A DNA stretch of 7,523 bases, taken from assembly GCA_002431305.1 (NCBI GenBank), contig DJEG01000003.1, forward strand, positions 1-7,523. The letters run 5' to 3'. The translations under genes and the position numbers were made by a program. Numbering within the stretch: the stretch's first letter is position 1; the number at the start of each line of letters is the position of its first letter. The notes below the pieces were generated by a model, which saw only the letters and a program-made list of their open reading frames with translations, ran no database searches and was not told the DNA's origin. Source of the stretch: Ruminococcaceae bacterium UBA5904 (GTDB taxonomy: Bacteria; Bacillota; Clostridia; Oscillospirales; Acutalibacteraceae). Below, in pieces: positions 1 through 7,187 of this stretch.

Positions 1-674
1 CATGTTATGCTGTTATATTTGCAAACGTCGTTTACGCTTGCAAACGGGACGTAATCATACCCGGGGTCTGTTATGTCGCAGTGAATTTCGTCGGAAATGA
101 CCGTGACGTGATATTTTTTACACAGCGCGCCGATTTTTGCGAGCGTTTCCCTGTCCCATATAACGCCTGTCGGGTTGTGAGGATTGCATAAGATAAAAAG
201 TGTTGTCTGCATATCAGATAATTTTTCCTCAAAATCCGTCCAGTTTATCTCGTATTTATCTCCGTCGTAATTGAGCGGACATTCCAAAGCTCTGCATCCG
301 TTATTGATAATGCTGTTGAAAAAAATGTTGTAAACGGGAGTCAGCAGTACAATGTTTTCATTCGGTGTCGTAAGTTTTCTGACAAGACTTGATATAGTCG
401 CCACAACGCCTGTCGAAAACATCAGTCTGTCATATTCGATTTCAAACGAATGACGTTTTTTATACCACGATATAACCGCGTTTTTCCACTGTGCCGGGAC
501 ATCCGTGTAGCCGAAAATTCCGTGTTCGGCGCGTTTTATAATCGCTTGGGTTATCTCGGGCGCGGTTTTAAAATCCATATCGGCGACCCACATGGGGAGC
601 TCGCCGTCCGCTACGTCCCATTTCATTGAAAACTCGGAACGTCTGTCGGTTACAGTATCAAAATCGTATGTCAT
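1..674 (-). CDS. MalY/PatB-family PLP-dependent aminotransferase / C-S lyase (C-terminus cut by window edge)
   Basis: Fold-type I PLP enzyme; family members cleave C-S bonds (cystathionine beta-lyase, cysteine-S-conjugate lyase) or transaminate in the cytoplasm. 224 residues are visible of a usual ~390. Seen: the MalY/PatB-like N-terminus FDTVTDRRSEFSMKWD (residues 5-20), WVADMDF (29-35), TPVY with Tyr115 that would stack on PLP, NPHNPTG (164-170, Asn167 contacting the cofactor) and SDEIH (194-198, Asp195 pairing with the pyridine nitrogen). The expected catalytic Lys of the SK-x-FN loop lies just beyond the window edge, so activity cannot be confirmed here. The start is ATG at 674: an AAAGGGAG ribosome site (682-689) sits 7 nt upstream, and the ATG at 679 hits a stop after two codons. 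It follows the DUF3737 gene by 4 nt, so the two are almost certainly one operon. The substrate is unknown; I am sure of the family, not of lyase versus aminotransferase. Confidence 0.93.
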   Translation of the reverse strand, partial: MTYDFDTVTDRRSEFSMKWDVADGELPMWVADMDFKTAPEITQAIIKRAEHGIFGYTDVPAQWKNAVISWYKKRHSFEIEYDRLMFSTGVVATISSLVRKLTTPNENIVLLTPVYNIFFNSIINNGCRALECPLNYDGDKYEINWTDFEEKLSDMQTTLFILCNPHNPTGVIWDRETLAKIGALCKKYHVTVISDEIHCDITDPGYDYVPFASVNDVCKYNSIT

Positions 675-678
675 ATCA

Positions 679-1527
679 TTACTCCCTTTCGGACATAATT
701 ATTTTTGTTTTCGACGGGTCGATTTTCGTTTCGTCGAGAGTAACAGAGCCTATTGATTCGGCTTTTATAATTCCCGACGAGGGGTTGAACACCGAGTCGA
801 TATGCGAATTTATTTCTGCGTCGACTGATGAGTATTCGAATGCGAGAGTCGTATTAATGAGCTTGCAGTTTTTCATAACGAGATTGTCAATGTAGCAAAG
901 TCCCTGCAAACTCTCTATCGTACAGTTTATAAACGTAAGATTTTTCGAATTCCAGCCTAAATATTCGCCCGAAATGAACGAATCCTCGACCGTGACGTTT
1001 TCGCAGTTCCAAAATGCGTCCTTTGAAAGAAGTTTTGAATTTTTAACGGTGATGTTTTTTCCTCCGTCGAAACTGTAGTTTCCGTACAGCGTAAGAGAAT
1101 CGATTGTAATGTTTTCACTGTTCATTGCGAAATAATCGCCCTTAGCCGTTACATTGTCTATTTTAACGTTTTTGCACGACCACAGCGTTTCGGCCGCATT
1201 CGGAACGGTAACGTTTTTAAGACTTACGTTATTGCATCTGCGGAAGTTTTTCGGAGCCTCTATTACTGAGTTTTTAACTTCTATGTCGTCCGTGTACCAT
1301 ACTCCGGCTCTCGCGTTTTCAAACCACGCGCAGGTATCAACATGTACGTTTTTACAGTACCAGAACGGATATTTCCACTTGAACATGGAGTTATATAATT
1401 TTAAATTTCTGCCGTGTTTTAATGGTGATTCACCGTCAAAAAACACACTGTCGTATATATTAACGTCGTTTTCTGAGAAAAGTGCACGTTCTCCCGATAA
1501 GTACTGCTGTTTAATTTCCTTTGCCAT
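679..1527 (-). CDS. DUF3737 family protein, right-handed parallel beta-helix, function unknown
   Basis: A 282-residue protein I recognise as DUF3737, a family common in Bacillota with no established function. It is built of about eleven turns of 19-20 residues. Each turn has a step of the form [C/S]-x-N-[V/I/L]-x-[V/I/L]-x-[N/D], with the leading Asn/Asp at residues 41, 60, 80, 100, 120, 139, 158, 177, 196 and 215. Several turns open with Trp or another aromatic (WYC, WYT, WSC, WNC, WNS). This is the pattern of a pectate-lyase-like beta-helix with an Asn ladder. There is no signal peptide or membrane segment, so it is probably cytoplasmic. The start is ATG at 1527: GGAG at 1537-1540 lies 9 nt upstream, whereas it touches the in-frame ATG at 1536. 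It is the first gene of a pair with the MalY/PatB-type enzyme. Carbohydrate binding, scaffolding or enzymatic roles are all possible; the sequence does not decide. Confidence 0.88.
   Translation of the reverse strand: MAKEIKQQYLSGERALFSENDVNIYDSVFFDGESPLKHGRNLKLYNSMFKWKYPFWYCKNVHVDTCAWFENARAGVWYTDDIEVKNSVIEAPKNFRRCNNVSLKNVTVPNAAETLWSCKNVKIDNVTAKGDYFAMNSENITIDSLTLYGNYSFDGGKNITVKNSKLLSKDAFWNCENVTVEDSFISGEYLGWNSKNLTFINCTIESLQGLCYIDNLVMKNCKLINTTLAFEYSSVDAEINSHIDSVFNPSSGIIKAESIGSVTLDETKIDPSKTKIIMSERE
682..689 (-). promoter_or_regulatory. Ribosome binding site of the aminotransferase, inside the end of the DUF3737 gene
   Basis: The minus strand reads AAAGGGAG 7 nt before the ATG at 674. It encodes the last residues of the upstream protein, whose TAA stop (679-681) falls between the site and the start. 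Ribosomes finishing the upstream gene therefore uncover or reuse this site, suggesting translational coupling (inference). Confidence 0.75.
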
Positions 1528-1543
1528 TTTTATCATCTCCGAA

Positions 1544-1572
1544 AGTATATGATACTAAGTATTATATATCAA
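1544..1572 (-). promoter_or_regulatory. Candidate sigma-A promoter for the DUF3737-aminotransferase operon
   Basis: On the minus strand, TTGATA (1567-1572) is followed after 17 nt by TATACT (1544-1549). Transcription would begin near 1537, almost on top of the GGAG ribosome site, which is unusually close. A perfect TATAAT at 1561-1566 with TTAACT at 1586-1591 (19-nt spacer) is a weaker-spaced alternative that would give a normal leader. A short inverted repeat, ATACT-A-AGTAT (1552-1562), lies in the spacer and could be an operator. Confidence 0.45.
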
Positions 1573-1606
1573 TTTGTTACGAATTAGTTAATAATATAAC
1601 AAAATA

Positions 1607-1626
1607 GCCCCGAAAAAAATCGGGGC
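1607..1626 (-). terminator. Intrinsic terminator of rpmB (possibly bidirectional)
   Basis: A perfect 7-bp G+C-rich stem, GCCCCGA (1607-1613) with TCGGGGC (1620-1626), closes a 6-nt loop 28 nt past the rpmB stop. In the rpmB direction the stem is followed by TATTTTGTTAT, a fair U-rich tract. In the plus direction it is followed by six Ts (1628-1633), an even better tail, so it could also stop antisense transcription coming from the DUF3737 side. Confidence 0.85.
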
Positions 1627-1654
1627 GTTTTTTGTAAGAAATCAAAATTGTAAA

Positions 1655-1843
1655 TCAGACTGCTCTCGTAACCTTACCGGAACGAAGGCAACGGCTGCAA
1701 ACATGAACTCTCTTAGGAGTGCCGTTGACAATAGCCTTAACTTTCATTACATTGGGCTTCCATGTTCTGTTTGATCTTCTGTGAGAATGGGAAACCTTGA
1801 TGCCGAAAGCAACTTCCTTACCGCAGAAATCACACTTTGCCAT
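1655..1843 (-). CDS. rpmB: 50S ribosomal protein L28, zinc-binding (C+) type
   Basis: A 62-residue structural protein of the large ribosomal subunit. It opens MAKCDFCGKE and contains the family's SHSHRRSNRTWKPN block (residues 18-31) and the closing VCSRCLRSGKV. Cys4/Cys7 and Cys49/Cys52 form the two CxxC pairs of the zinc-holding form. The start is ATG at 1843, because a full AAGGAGGT (1851-1858) lies 7 nt upstream; a GTG three codons earlier overlaps that site and is unlikely. The gene stands alone, with its own strong promoter upstream and a hairpin terminator downstream. It sits 105 nt after dusB on the same strand, and some read-through from dusB is possible because no hairpin is seen after dusB. 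Length and motifs match the family, so the call is secure. Confidence 0.98.
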   Translation of the reverse strand: MAKCDFCGKEVAFGIKVSHSHRRSNRTWKPNVMKVKAIVNGTPKRVHVCSRCLRSGKVTRAV

Positions 1844-1886
1844 GGTATGCACCTCCTTGCCGTAATACTTCTATAATTGCTAAACT

Positions 1887-1915
1887 ATATTAGCAGAAAT
1901 CCGAGACAAATGCAA
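1887..1915 (-). promoter_or_regulatory. rpmB promoter, extended -10 with A-tract upstream element
   Basis: The minus strand has TTGCAT (1910-1915), a 17-nt spacer, then TAATAT (1887-1892). A TG one base before the -10 gives an extended -10. Directly upstream of the -35 (about 1918-1940) the DNA is nearly pure A/T with A-tracts, as in UP elements of ribosomal promoters. The predicted start near 1880 leaves a leader of about 37 nt. The position is right for a highly expressed ribosomal gene. Confidence 0.75.
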
Positions 1916-1948
1916 GTGTTTTTTTAAATTTTTTTATTTTCCATCTCT

Positions 1949-2914
<966 letters not shown>

Positions 2915-2920
2915 ATTCAA

Positions 2921-2925
2921 TCACC
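2921..2925 (-). promoter_or_regulatory. Weak ribosome binding site deciding the TTG start of dusB
   Basis: GGTGA on the minus strand lies 6 nt before the TTG at 2914. It includes the in-frame TGA (2921-2923) that bars any longer reading frame. A weak site and a TTG start together suggest low translation of this enzyme (inference). Confidence 0.5.
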
Positions 2926-2932
2926 GATATAT

Positions 2933-2961
2933 AGAATAACATATTTTTTTCGATTTTCATA
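2933..2961 (-). promoter_or_regulatory. Possible dusB promoter (extended -10)
   Basis: The minus strand carries TATTCT (2933-2938) with TG one base before it. The matching -35 position (2956-2961, TATGAA) is poor, so recognition would depend on the extended -10. A perfect TATAAT on the same strand at 2993-2998 also lacks a good -35. Either could drive dusB; this call is tentative. Confidence 0.3.
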
Positions 2962-2981
2962 CGGTAAATTTAAAAAAATCG

Positions 2982-3010
2982 GTTACAAATTCATTATATT
3001 ATGTTATACT
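2982..3010 (+). promoter_or_regulatory. Likely polA operon promoter (extended -10)
   Basis: TATACT (3005-3010) is preceded by TG one base upstream, an extended -10. A -35 is read as GTTACA (2982-2987, 17-nt spacer) or TTACAA (2983-2988, 16-nt spacer). The predicted start near 3017 leaves a leader of about 25 nt containing the polA ribosome site AAAGGA (3028-3033). Confidence 0.55.
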
Positions 3011-3041
3011 AATTCTATATGTGTATAAAAGGACTGGTAAA

Positions 3042-5597
3042 ATGAAGATCCTTGTTATCGACGGAAACAGTATTTTAAACCGCGCGTTTTACGGTATTAA
3101 ACTGCTTACGACTAAGGACGGCAAATTTACAAACGGAATATACGGATTTTTAAATATCCTTTTTTCGCTTGAAAACGAATATTCGCCCGATTCGGTTGCT
3201 ATTGCATTCGATTTGAAGGCTCCGACGTTCAGACATAAGATGTACGCGCTGTATAAGGGCAACAGAAAGGGTATGCCGGACGAACTTGCCGAGCAGATGC
3301 CCGTGCTCAAAGAACTTCTCGGTGCCATGGGTTACAGACTCGTCGAGTGCGAGGGCTGGGAGGCCGACGATATTCTCGGCACGATAGCCGATAAGTGTCC
3401 GAAAAACGATATGTGTTACATTGCGACGGGCGACCGCGATTCGTTACAGCTCGTGACGGACAACGTTCACGTCGTTCTCGCCTCGTCGAGAATGGGTAAA
3501 ACGCAGTATATTGAGTATGACCCCGCAAAAATTAAAGAGGAAAAGGGCGTAGAGCCGAAAAAATTAATTGAGGTCAAGGCTCTGATGGGTGATTCATCGG
3601 ATAATATCCCCGGCGTGTCGGGAATCGGCGAAAAGGGGGCGACCGACCTTATATCAAAATTCGGCGATATAGATTATATATATGACAATCTCGATACGAT
3701 CAAGATAACCGACAGCATGCGCAAAAAACTTGAGCGTGACCGCGATAATGCGTTTATGAGCAGAACGCTCGGCACGATAAGCGTTGAGGCTCCGGTTGAT
3801 ACGGACATTAATGATTATATCCCGTCCGAAATGAATAAAACGAAGGTCAAGAGCATACTTACCTCGCTTGAAATGTTTAAATTTATTGACAGGCTCGGAC
3901 TAAACGACGTTGAGACTGTTTTTGAGACGGACAGGGAAGTTTTAAAATACGAATTTGTTTCCGAGAATCCCGATGATTTAATTGATAATATAAAATCTTC
4001 CGGAGATCTTTATTTTATTGCCGATTATAATTATGAAACGGCGCTGGTTAAATTTGAAAATAAGATTTTCAGAGTCGGATTTAATCTGATTTTCGATATA
4101 CTTTCGGATGATGATATAAAGAAGTATACGCACGATCTAAAATCTCTTTCCGCCTATCTTCTCAAAAACGGATACGATATAAATAATGTCGTTTTTGATA
4201 CCCTTCTTGCGGGATATCTTTTAAATCCCAACGCGAAGGACTACGCGGTTCGTACGCTTTCAGACAATTATGCCGTGTCGGCAGAGATTGAAAATTCCGA
4301 CGACGAGAGCGTCAAAACATTCGCGCTGTTCTGTTCCCTGTGTCCGGTTCTCAATGATAAAATCGAAGAAAACGGACAGACCATGCTTTTAAGGGACGTT
4401 GAAATTCCGCTCTCGGTCGTCCTGTCGAGCATGGAGCTTTACGGTTTTGCCGTTGATAAAGAGGGAATAGACGAGTTCGGTTTAATGCTCGAAAAACGCA
4501 TTGACGCTCTCGTCAGAGAAATATACGACTACTCAGGCTGTGCTTTTAATTTGAATTCGCCCAAACAGCTCGGCGAAGTTCTGTTCGAAACCATGAAGCT
4601 TCCCGCGAAAAAAAAGACGAAAACAGGCTATTCCACGAGCGCGGAGGTTTTAGAGGGGCTTATCGACGTTCACCCGATAATTCCCGATATTCTCGAGTAC
4701 AGAACGCTTTCAAAACTTAAATCCACATACTGCGACGGACTGCTGAAAGTAATCGGCGCCGACGGCAGAATTCATTCGACGTTTACGCAGACGGAAACGC
4801 GCACGGGCAGACTTTCGTCAACGGAGCCGAATTTGCAGAATATACCCGTCAGAAGCGAATTAGGACGGGAAATGCGTAAATTTTTCAGGGCGGAGGACGG
4901 TTTTGTCCTCTGCGACGCGGACTATTCGCAGATTGAACTGCGCGTGCTTGCCGATATCGCGAATGATAAAAACATGATCGAGGCTTTCAATAACGGCGAC
5001 GACATTCACGCCATAACAGCCTCGCAGGTGTTTAAAATGCCCATGGATATGGTTACCCCGCTTATGCGTTCGAGAGCCAAAGCCGTCAATTTCGGAATCG
5101 TTTACGGAATCGGCGCTTTCTCGCTCGCAAAGGATATAGGCGTTACGAGAGCAAAAGCCGCCGAGTATATAAATTCGTATTTAACGCACTATTCGGGCGT
5201 TGACAATTATATGAACAGCATTATTGCCGACGCTAAGGAAAAGGGCTATGTAACGACTCTTTTCGGCAGGCGCAGGTATCTGCCCGAGCTTTCCATGTCC
5301 AACGCGGTTCAGCGCGCGTTCGGCGAGAGAGTCGCAAGAAATATGCCCATACAGGGTACAGCCGCGGATATTATAAAAATCGCAATGGTACGCGTTTATG
5401 ACAGATTAAAACGCGAAAACATGCGTTCGCGCCTTATAATGCAGGTTCACGATGAACTGATTATCGAAGCGCCCGAGGACGAGCGCGGCAAGGCATTGAA
5501 CGTTCTTAAAGAGGAAATGGAAAACGCCGTTAAAATGAAAGTTACGTTAAGCGTCGACGCGCACGCGGGCAAAACGTGGTACGAGGCCAAGGGATGA
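3042..5597 (+). CDS. polA: DNA polymerase I, 5'-3' nuclease plus polymerase, proofreading site lost
   Basis: Fills repair gaps and removes Okazaki RNA primers. The protein has 851 residues. Residues 1-290 form the 5'-3' nuclease: IDGNS (6-10), the acidic GWEADD (105-110), ATGDRDSLQL (128-137) and the helix-hairpin-helix stretch SSDNIPGVSGIGEKGA (185-200). Residues 300-440 are a shrunken 3'-5' exonuclease-like domain without its metal ligands: the usual DxE reads DYN (328-330), and the Asp expected after HDLKS is Leu. The polymerase follows with TETRTGRLSS (584-593), motif A DYSQIELRV (627-635; Asp627), the O-helix with Arg676, Lys680, Phe684 and Tyr688, and motif C QVHDEL (801-806; Asp804). 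ATG at 3042 is chosen because AAAGGA lies 8 nt upstream; an in-frame GTG at 3021 precedes that site. It is the first gene of an operon and its stop overlaps rimI as ATGA. Confidence 0.98.
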   Translation: MKILVIDGNSILNRAFYGIKLLTTKDGKFTNGIYGFLNILFSLENEYSPDSVAIAFDLKAPTFRHKMYALYKGNRKGMPDELAEQMPVLKELLGAMGYRLVECEGWEADDILGTIADKCPKNDMCYIATGDRDSLQLVTDNVHVVLASSRMGKTQYIEYDPAKIKEEKGVEPKKLIEVKALMGDSSDNIPGVSGIGEKGATDLISKFGDIDYIYDNLDTIKITDSMRKKLERDRDNAFMSRTLGTISVEAPVDTDINDYIPSEMNKTKVKSILTSLEMFKFIDRLGLNDVETVFETDREVLKYEFVSENPDDLIDNIKSSGDLYFIADYNYETALVKFENKIFRVGFNLIFDILSDDDIKKYTHDLKSLSAYLLKNGYDINNVVFDTLLAGYLLNPNAKDYAVRTLSDNYAVSAEIENSDDESVKTFALFCSLCPVLNDKIEENGQTMLLRDVEIPLSVVLSSMELYGFAVDKEGIDEFGLMLEKRIDALVREIYDYSGCAFNLNSPKQLGEVLFETMKLPAKKKTKTGYSTSAEVLEGLIDVHPIIPDILEYRTLSKLKSTYCDGLLKVIGADGRIHSTFTQTETRTGRLSSTEPNLQNIPVRSELGREMRKFFRAEDGFVLCDADYSQIELRVLADIANDKNMIEAFNNGDDIHAITASQVFKMPMDMVTPLMRSRAKAVNFGIVYGIGAFSLAKDIGVTRAKAAEYINSYLTHYSGVDNYMNSIIADAKEKGYVTTLFGRRRYLPELSMSNAVQRAFGERVARNMPIQGTAADIIKIAMVRVYDRLKRENMRSRLIMQVHDELIIEAPEDERGKALNVLKEEMENAVKMKVTLSVDAHAGKTWYEAKG

Positions 5598-6040
5598 TTG
5601 AAGTAAGAAGAATGACCGCCTCGGATGTTAATTCGGTCTGCGAAATAGAGCGCGAATGCTTTACCCGTCCGTGGACTCGGCAGAATTTTCTTGATTCATT
5701 AAATAACGGCTGTTCCGTGTTTTTCGTCTCTCTTGACGGCGGAACAATAACGGGATTTATCGGCGCGGACAACGTCGGCGGAGAGGTTTATATAAGCAAT
5801 GTGGCGGTAAAAGAAGAATTCAGAAAACGCGGTATAGCTTCTGCGCTTATTGACGCTATGAATTCATACTGCATTGACAATAACGCCGAATTCATAACGC
5901 TTGAAGTCCGGGTTTCCAACACTCCCGCCGTCAGGTTATATGAAAAATCGGGATTTGAAAATCTCGGCAGACGTAAAAATTTTTATTCCGCGCCGAATGA
6001 GGACGCGTTTATAATGACAAAATATTTTTTGAAAGAATGA
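5594..6040 (+). CDS. rimI: RimI-type ribosomal-protein-alanine N-acetyltransferase (GNAT fold)
   Basis: Transfers acetyl from acetyl-CoA to a protein N-terminus; in E. coli the target is the N-terminal Ala of ribosomal protein S18. The 148-residue protein is of family length. Seen: the substrate-loop region ECFTRPWTRQNF (21-32), beta-strand 4 YISNVAV (66-72) leading into RKRGIA (77-82), the acetyl-CoA pyrophosphate loop, then LEVRVSN (103-109) with Glu104 in the catalytic-base position, and VRLYEKSGF (113-121) with Tyr116 as the likely acid. The start at 5594 overlaps the polA stop (ATGA); GAGG at 5583-5586 lies 7 nt upstream. It ends 7 nt before tsaD, and rimI next to tsaD is a common bacterial pairing. 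The target protein here is inferred from the family and could differ, since GNAT specificity shifts easily. Confidence 0.93.
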   Translation: MIEVRRMTASDVNSVCEIERECFTRPWTRQNFLDSLNNGCSVFFVSLDGGTITGFIGADNVGGEVYISNVAVKEEFRKRGIASALIDAMNSYCIDNNAEFITLEVRVSNTPAVRLYEKSGFENLGRRKNFYSAPNEDAFIMTKYFLKE

Positions 6041-6047
6041 TAAATAT

Positions 6048-7082
6048 ATGAATATACTTGCAATTGAATCCTCCTGCGACGAGACGGCGGCTTCCGTTGT
6101 TGCCGACGGCAGAAAGGTTCTCTCGAACGTCGTCGCTTCGCAGGTCGACGAGCATGTAAAATACGGCGGGGTAGTCCCCGAAATTGCTTCGAGACGGCAC
6201 GCGGAAAACATATCGCAGGTTGTTGATTCCGCTATAAAAGAGGCGGGGCTTGCATACGGCGATATAGACGCTGTCGGCGTAACGTATGCGCCGGGACTTA
6301 TCGGTGCGCTTTTGGTAGGTGTAAATTTTGCAAAGGGATTAAGCTTTTCTCTTAATAAACCGCTTATTCCCGTTCATCATTTGAGAAGCCATATTGCCTC
6401 TAATTATATTACGTTCCCCGAGCTTGAACCGCCGTTTCTGGCTCTCGTCGTTTCGGGCGGACACAGCCATATAATCGCCGTTAAGGACTATACGGATTTT
6501 GAAATTCTCGGCAGAACGCGCGACGACGCGGCAGGCGAGGCGATGGACAAGGCGGCGCGCGCCATGGGGCTCGATTATCCCGGCGGCGTGAACCTCGACA
6601 GGGTGTCGAAGAACGGTGACCCAAAGAGCTACAAGCTCCCGCGCCCGCATGTTGACGGGAGCGAATATGATTTCAGCTTCTCCGGACTCAAGACCGCTGC
6701 CGTCAATATCATCCACAACGCAAAGCAAAAGGGCGAGGAAATAAGCGTGCCCGATCTCGGCGCGTCGTATATCGAGGCGGTCGTCAGATGCCTGCGTGAA
6801 AACACCGAAAAGGCGGCGCTGAACTTTGGTTTCGACAAGATAGTTCTGGCGGGCGGCGTGTCCGCAAATTCACGCCTGAGAGCGGAGATGACCGATATCT
6901 GCAAGGCTCATTCATGGTCGCTGTTCATGCCCGAACTGTCGCTTTGCGGCGACAATGCGGCGATGGTCGGCGCCCAGGGGTACTACGAATTCAAGGCGGG
7001 AAACATCGCTCCGCTGACCCTAAATGCGCGAGCTTCGATGCCTATTGATGAAATTGATAAATTTTTATCAAAAAAGGTCTGA
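6048..7082 (+). CDS. tsaD: tRNA N6-threonylcarbamoyladenosine (t6A37) transferase subunit TsaD
   Basis: Transfers the threonylcarbamoyl group from TC-AMP to A37 of ANN-decoding tRNAs, working with TsaB and TsaE. The 344-residue protein is a Kae1/Gcp ASKHA ATPase of normal length. Seen: IESSCDETAAS (6-16), GVVPEIASRRH (41-51), TYAPGLIGAL (79-88), HHLRSH (110-115) with metal ligands His111 and His115, VSGGHSH (135-141), FSFSGLKTA (209-217), LAGGVSANSRLR (267-278) and CGDNAAM (300-306) with the third metal ligand, Asp302. The start ATG at 6048 follows rimI by 7 nt; only a weak GAAAGA lies upstream, so translation may rely on coupling. tsaB and tsaE are not in this window and must be elsewhere. 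No hairpin terminator follows, so transcripts may run on into pckG. Confidence 0.98.
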   Translation: MNILAIESSCDETAASVVADGRKVLSNVVASQVDEHVKYGGVVPEIASRRHAENISQVVDSAIKEAGLAYGDIDAVGVTYAPGLIGALLVGVNFAKGLSFSLNKPLIPVHHLRSHIASNYITFPELEPPFLALVVSGGHSHIIAVKDYTDFEILGRTRDDAAGEAMDKAARAMGLDYPGGVNLDRVSKNGDPKSYKLPRPHVDGSEYDFSFSGLKTAAVNIIHNAKQKGEEISVPDLGASYIEAVVRCLRENTEKAALNFGFDKIVLAGGVSANSRLRAEMTDICKAHSWSLFMPELSLCGDNAAMVGAQGYYEFKAGNIAPLTLNARASMPIDEIDKFLSKKV

Positions 7083-7100
7083 AAGTTAACAGTTTCGTCA

Positions 7101-7129
7101 TTGAAAAACTGAGTTTATTGGGGTATAAT
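7101..7129 (+). promoter_or_regulatory. Strong sigma-A promoter of pckG
   Basis: TTGAAA (7101-7106) and a perfect TATAAT (7124-7129) are separated by exactly 17 nt, leaving one mismatch to consensus in total. Transcription would begin near 7136, giving a leader of about 52 nt that ends in the ribosome site AAAGGAG (7172-7178). The leader contains GGTACC (7148-7153) but no clear riboswitch or attenuator. Confidence 0.85.
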
Positions 7130-7187
7130 ACATACTGGGTAAAGATGGTACCTTTCTTAATAGATTAGACGAAAGGAGTCAAATATC

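Noticed and set aside
626..895. An 89-codon plus-strand open frame across the aminotransferase/DUF3737 junction
   Set aside because: Antisense to both genes, with no recognisable motif or ribosome site.
1154..1552. A 132-codon plus-strand open frame opposite the DUF3737 gene
   Set aside because: It lies fully antisense to a gene with clear repeats and a good start, and its translation resembles no family. It is a shadow of the real frame.
1918..1940. A/T-rich run after dusB, considered as a dusB terminator
   Set aside because: No stem precedes it, and on the minus strand it reads as A-tracts rather than T-tracts. It fits better as the upstream element of the rpmB promoter.
6339..6728. A 129-codon minus-strand open frame inside tsaD
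   Set aside because: Antisense to the intact tsaD; no promoter or ribosome site and no recognisable protein motif.
6421..7082. Richer G+C in the latter part of tsaD, considered as a transferred or recombined segment
   Set aside because: Hand counts of 60-base blocks fluctuate (about 37-68%) and the first block of the gene is also near 58%; there is no sharp boundary and all motifs are continuous.
7090..7111. Inverted repeat CAGTTT/AAACTG after tsaD, considered as a terminator
   Set aside because: The 6-bp stem is A/T-rich with a 10-nt loop and no T-tract, and it overlaps the -35 of the pckG promoter, so it is unlikely to end transcription.
7136..7187. pckG leader, checked for a riboswitch or attenuator
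   Set aside because: It is only about 52 nt, with just the short palindrome GGTACC and no stable stem; too little to support a regulatory RNA.
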